Below, piece after piece: positions 61,284 through 64,000 of a stretch of DNA of 64,000 bases. This DNA is from Stigonema ocellatum SAG 48.90 = DSM 106950 (GTDB taxonomy: Bacteria; Cyanobacteriota; Cyanobacteriia; Cyanobacteriales; Nostocaceae). The stretch's first letter is position 1. The number at the start of each line of letters is the position of its first letter. The position numbers and the translations under genes were made by a program. The stretch lies in the NCBI GenBank assembly GCA_016903675.1, contig JADQBA010000031.1, positions 7,915-71,914 on the forward strand, written 5' to 3'. A model generated the notes under the pieces. It saw nothing but the letters and a program-made list of their open reading frames with translations, was not told where the DNA came from and ran no database searches.

Positions 61284-62600
61284 TTACGAATTATCTGCTG
61301 ATTGATTTTGCATTGGCACTACCAGCACCTTATCAACACGGTTCCCATCCATATCTACCACCTCAAAACGCATTCCCTGCCATTCAAAATGATCTGCCGC
61401 TGTGGGGATGCGACCAAGATGGGTCATGACAAAACCACCCAATGTTTGATAGCTACCTCTATCTTGGTGCTGCAACTCTTCCATATGGAAAAGTTCAAAT
61501 AGCTCATCTACAGAGAGCATTCCATCCAACAACCACGAGCCATCCTCCCGTTGGACAACTTGTGGGTCTTTCTGCTCATCATCAGAAGGAACATCACCAA
61601 CGATTTCAATCATCACGTCGTTGAGAGTCACTAATCCTTGTATTATACCATATTCATCCACCACCAATGCCATGTGAGTAACAGTTTGCTTAAATAATTC
61701 TAAAACCTTTAAGCCACGGGTGCTTTCTGGCACAAATACTGGCTGTCGCAATCCCACTGTCAAATCTAAACCCTGACCGCTGAAACACCGAACTAACAAG
61801 TCGGTGACTGGGATAATACCTAGCACATTGTCAAGTTCCCCCTGACAAACTGGATACCGGGAATTACCGCCATCAATAATCTTCTGACGGTTTTCTTCAG
61901 CAGAGTCCTCCAAGTCTAGCCAGACAATATCAGGTCGGGGTGTCATAAAGGAACTGACGGGGCGATCGCCGAAACGGAACACTCGCTCCACCATATCTTG
62001 TTCTGCTTCCTCAAAAGTCCCCTCCTCAGTGCCTTGCTCAATCAAGACCCTGATTTCTTCTTCCGTAATTTGTGGTTCTGTAGAGGGTGTAATCCCCAAT
62101 AGGCGCAGCACTGTATCAGTAGAAAGACTTAATAAGTAAGCAATAGGAGACGCAAATCTAGCCAACATTTGCATAGGAACAGCCACGACGGAAGCAATGG
62201 GTTCCGGATGGTTTAAAGCCAGTCGCTTGGGTACTAGCTCGCCAATAATCAAGGTTAGATAAGTAATAATTAAAACAGCTAACACCGAAGCGATCGCTTC
62301 CTTGTATGGTTCCAGAAGTGGGATAAGACTTAATAAAGGTGTTAGTCTCTTAGCGATCACCGATTCACCAAAGGCACCGGATACAATGGCAAGGAGTGTG
62401 ATCCCAATCTGGACTGTGGCGAGAAATTGATTCGGGGAAGACGCCAGTTGCAAAGCAACACGAGCTTTCCCATCCCCATGGTTAGCTAGCTGTTGTAGAC
62501 GCACCTTCCGTGCCGAAATAATCGCCAATTCTGACATGACAAACAGACCGTTAGCGAAAATCAGTATAGGAATAATTAGAATTTCTATTGTTGGAGACAT
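61284..62600 (-). CDS. CNNM/CorC-type membrane protein (hemolysin family, DUF21-CBS)
   Basis: 438 aa from the ATG at 62600 (a GTG seven codons upstream is possible). DUF21 domain with membrane spans near 5-25, 65-90 and 100-130 (IEILIIPILIFANGLFVMSE, ATVQIGITLLAIVSGAFGES, IASVLAVLIITYLTLIIGEL), a tandem CBS pair at about 210-340 (PRPDIVWLDLEDSAEENRQK, VVDEYGIIQGLVTLNDVMIE), and a C-terminal CorC/HlyC domain (about 350-430). The family is linked with magnesium or other metal ion export. Intact. Confidence 0.88.
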   Translation of the reverse strand: MSPTIEILIIPILIFANGLFVMSELAIISARKVRLQQLANHGDGKARVALQLASSPNQFLATVQIGITLLAIVSGAFGESVIAKRLTPLLSLIPLLEPYKEAIASVLAVLIITYLTLIIGELVPKRLALNHPEPIASVVAVPMQMLARFASPIAYLLSLSTDTVLRLLGITPSTEPQITEEEIRVLIEQGTEEGTFEEAEQDMVERVFRFGDRPVSSFMTPRPDIVWLDLEDSAEENRQKIIDGGNSRYPVCQGELDNVLGIIPVTDLLVRCFSGQGLDLTVGLRQPVFVPESTRGLKVLELFKQTVTHMALVVDEYGIIQGLVTLNDVMIEIVGDVPSDDEQKDPQVVQREDGSWLLDGMLSVDELFELFHMEELQHQDRGSYQTLGGFVMTHLGRIPTAADHFEWQGMRFEVVDMDGNRVDKVLVVPMQNQSADNS

Positions 62601-62764
62601 TTCTAAGATTGCCGACTTCACCGGTCAATTGCGCTAAACTCAAACCTCTTAATATCTAGTATCGATGGTTTTTTAATAAAATTCCACGGAATTCCCCGTC
62701 TTCTTAAGGCGGGGATGGATAGTGGGGCAAAAACGAGCGCACCCTTAACTAATGGTTAGCGCAG

Positions 62765-62929
62765 CTAACCGGGGGCAAGGGTGTCCGAGTTTTTGCCATC
62801 TTCAAGCTTAAGCGAATCAATAAATTCTTCAATAATCTGAGTCATTGTTTTATCTTTCTGTACAGCATATAAATGTATCTTGTTGAATCTGCGCTCACTC
62901 ATGCGGACTGCTAATACTTTATTTTTCAT
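62765..62929 (-). CDS. 54-aa ribbon-helix-helix-like protein divergent from tnpB
   Basis: Reads MKNKVLAVRMSERRFNKIHL and then YAVQKDKTMTQIIEEFIDSL with a polar tail. The strand (VLAVRMS), turn and two helices fit an Arc-like ribbon-helix-helix domain, so it may bind DNA as a dimer. The 64-bp gap to the tnpB start should contain both promoters, so it may repress tnpB. Similar small ORFs next to tnpB occur in cyanobacteria. Confidence 0.65.
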   Translation of the reverse strand: MKNKVLAVRMSERRFNKIHLYAVQKDKTMTQIIEEFIDSLKLEDGKNSDTLAPG

Positions 62930-62993
62930 TTTTGTTGAACATTGTTTATGCGTTTATGTTAGCATAGGTATAACAAAAAAAGAGGTGATTTGC

Positions 62994-64000
62994 TTGTCGG
63001 TTGAATATGGCGCTCAAAAAGTTAGGTTGTCTTTGCCCTCAATGGAGACAGAGTTAGTACTGTTCCTCCTAGAACAAGCGAATAAACTAGCCAATTGTGC
63101 TATTTATGCTTTGAGGCAATCTGTTATTTGGTTTGGTAGAACTAGCTTTCATCTGGAAGTAACAAAAAACGAGTTGCAGAATGAACTAAAAGAAAATGTG
63201 CATTACACTATTCTGCATTCCCAGGCTGGACAAAGCGTTTTACACAAAATAGCTGAAAACTTCAACGCCTACCAAGAAGGGGTAAGTGCATTTTTTCAAG
63301 GTCAAAATGCGATTAAACCTAAATTACCCCACTACAGAAAGAAAGGTGGACTTCATGAAATAACCTATCCACAACAAGCATTGAAGAAAAAGTATGATGA
63401 GCATGGGTATCCTGTGTTGGGTTTTCCATTGGGATGGGATATCAAAAAACTGTATGGTCCAGATATGCATGACATCGATTACATCTGGATGCCTTACCCA
63501 ACTAATATCAATCCGGCTGACATAGTTGAAGTGACAATCTCTCCTCAAAATGGGGATTTATATGCTGTTTTTGTGTATAAAATCTCTGTTGACATCATCT
63601 CCACACTAGATTACGAATTAGCGCTAGGGATTGATCATGGTGTAAACAATTGGCTGACTTGTGTTCCTAATACTGGAAAGAAGGGATTTATTGTTGATGG
63701 CAAACAGTTAAAAGCATTCAACCAGTTGTATCACAAGGAAGTAACAAAAACTAAAAAGGGTAAACCAGAGGGATTTTGGAACAGCCACCTAGATAGATTA
63801 ACCGGGTTACGTAATCGGCAAATGCATGATGCTACTAATAAGGCTGCCAGGTTTATAGTTGATTATTGCGTGTCAGAAAAGATTGGTAACATTGTTTTTG
63901 GCTGGAATAAGGGACAATCTCAAAATATGGAGATGGGACGCAAAAATAATCAAAGTTTTGCAACCATTCCAACTGGAAAATTAAAAGAGCGTCTCAAACA
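62994..64000 (+). CDS. tnpB: TnpB, RNA-guided nuclease family, C-terminus outside the window
   Basis: 336 codons are open to the window end. Start: TTG at 62994, five bases after GAGGTGA. SVEYGAQKVRLSLPSMETEL starts the wedge-like domain; the helical part includes YNAY-like FNAYQEGVSAFF and KPKLPHYRKKGG. The first RuvC residue is Asp214 (ALGIDHGVNNW). In the second RuvC segment, the usual Glu is not in place: residues 300-308 read IVFGWNKGQ. A Glu nine residues on (NMEMG, 313) could substitute. The third RuvC Asp and the zinc ribbon lie outside. No tnpA is visible nearby. Confidence 0.85.
   Translation, partial: MSVEYGAQKVRLSLPSMETELVLFLLEQANKLANCAIYALRQSVIWFGRTSFHLEVTKNELQNELKENVHYTILHSQAGQSVLHKIAENFNAYQEGVSAFFQGQNAIKPKLPHYRKKGGLHEITYPQQALKKKYDEHGYPVLGFPLGWDIKKLYGPDMHDIDYIWMPYPTNINPADIVEVTISPQNGDLYAVFVYKISVDIISTLDYELALGIDHGVNNWLTCVPNTGKKGFIVDGKQLKAFNQLYHKEVTKTKKGKPEGFWNSHLDRLTGLRNRQMHDATNKAARFIVDYCVSEKIGNIVFGWNKGQSQNMEMGRKNNQSFATIPTGKLKERLK

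Larger units (their letters stand above)
62690..64000. mobile_element. IS200/IS605-type element, incomplete at window end
   Basis: Begins near the hairpin CCCCGTCTT/AAGGCGGGG (62694-62714, 3-base loop), which is typical of ends of the family, and includes a divergent small ribbon-helix-helix ORF and tnpB. A second hairpin with GGTTAGC/GCTAACC (62754-62770) inside CACCCTT/AAGGGTG (62740-62746 and 62777-62783) overlaps the end of the small ORF. No tnpA is visible, so it would be a TnpB-only (IS1341-type) element. The right end lies outside the window. Confidence 0.75.

Overview
The window looks like chromosomal DNA of a filamentous, probably heterocyst-forming cyanobacterium (Nostocales). The grounds are a phycocyanobilin:ferredoxin oxidoreductase (pcyA), a DevBCA-type exporter, a DUF3531 gene known from cyanobacteria, an LL-diaminopimelate aminotransferase, many HIP1 octamers (GCGATCGC), long arrays of 7- to 9-bp tandem repeats (GGGGAGT, GTGACTG, GGGGGACAA) and several families of small mobile repeats. 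No rRNA, tRNA or CRISPR array was recognised.

Layout. 1-7 kb: end of an M16 peptidase gene, map, a DUF4139 gene, a decayed DUF433/DUF5615 toxin-antitoxin pair and mnmE. 7-11 kb: accessory patch with a small aspartic protease and its overlapping partner, a Phd-like antitoxin next to a frameshifted PIN toxin, a cassette of three small genes, and a haemagglutinin remnant. 11.5-24 kb: an SDR oxidoreductase, a galactose-oxidase-like copper enzyme with a Tat-signal partner, an acyltransferase, glycogen synthase, dapL, brnTA and an alanine-glyoxylate-type aminotransferase. 24-32 kb: repeat-rich conflict region with mazEF, one intact and several broken Rpn/DUF2887 genes, a WD40 protein that seems to have lost its ATPase domain, and a Ser/Thr kinase fused to an AAA-like domain. 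32-37 kb: GH57 glycoside hydrolase, aldo/keto reductase, an exported Mn-type superoxide dismutase and rsmG. 38-49 kb: a four-gene co-directional set (C5 cytosine methyltransferase, two unknown proteins, a 1860-aa DEAD/DEAH helicase with DUF1998-like end) matching the Druantia type II phage-defence layout (druM-druF-druG-druE), followed by a higBA-like pair. 50-54 kb: Nudix hydrolase, DUF3531, TPR protein, an ABC ATPase and pcyA. 54-55 kb: a second copy of the small-gene cassette seen at 10 kb. 55.8-59.4 kb: DevB/DevC/DevA exporter. 59.5-62.6 kb: conserved membrane protein, HAD phosphatase, CNNM/CorC-type transporter. 62.7-64 kb: an IS200/IS605-type element with a tnpB running off the window and a divergent 54-aa ribbon-helix-helix ORF.

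Themes. The Druantia-like operon is the strongest candidate for an important system. The paired small-gene cassettes (about 10 kb and 54.5 kb), each an acidic protein, a hairpin and a Tyr-rich protein, are the best candidate for something undescribed. Several short repeats have moved recently: one insertion has clear target duplication, others sit inside hairpin repeats, inside an antitoxin reading frame and inside a pseudogene. All functional names rest on motif recognition by eye; no database search was run.
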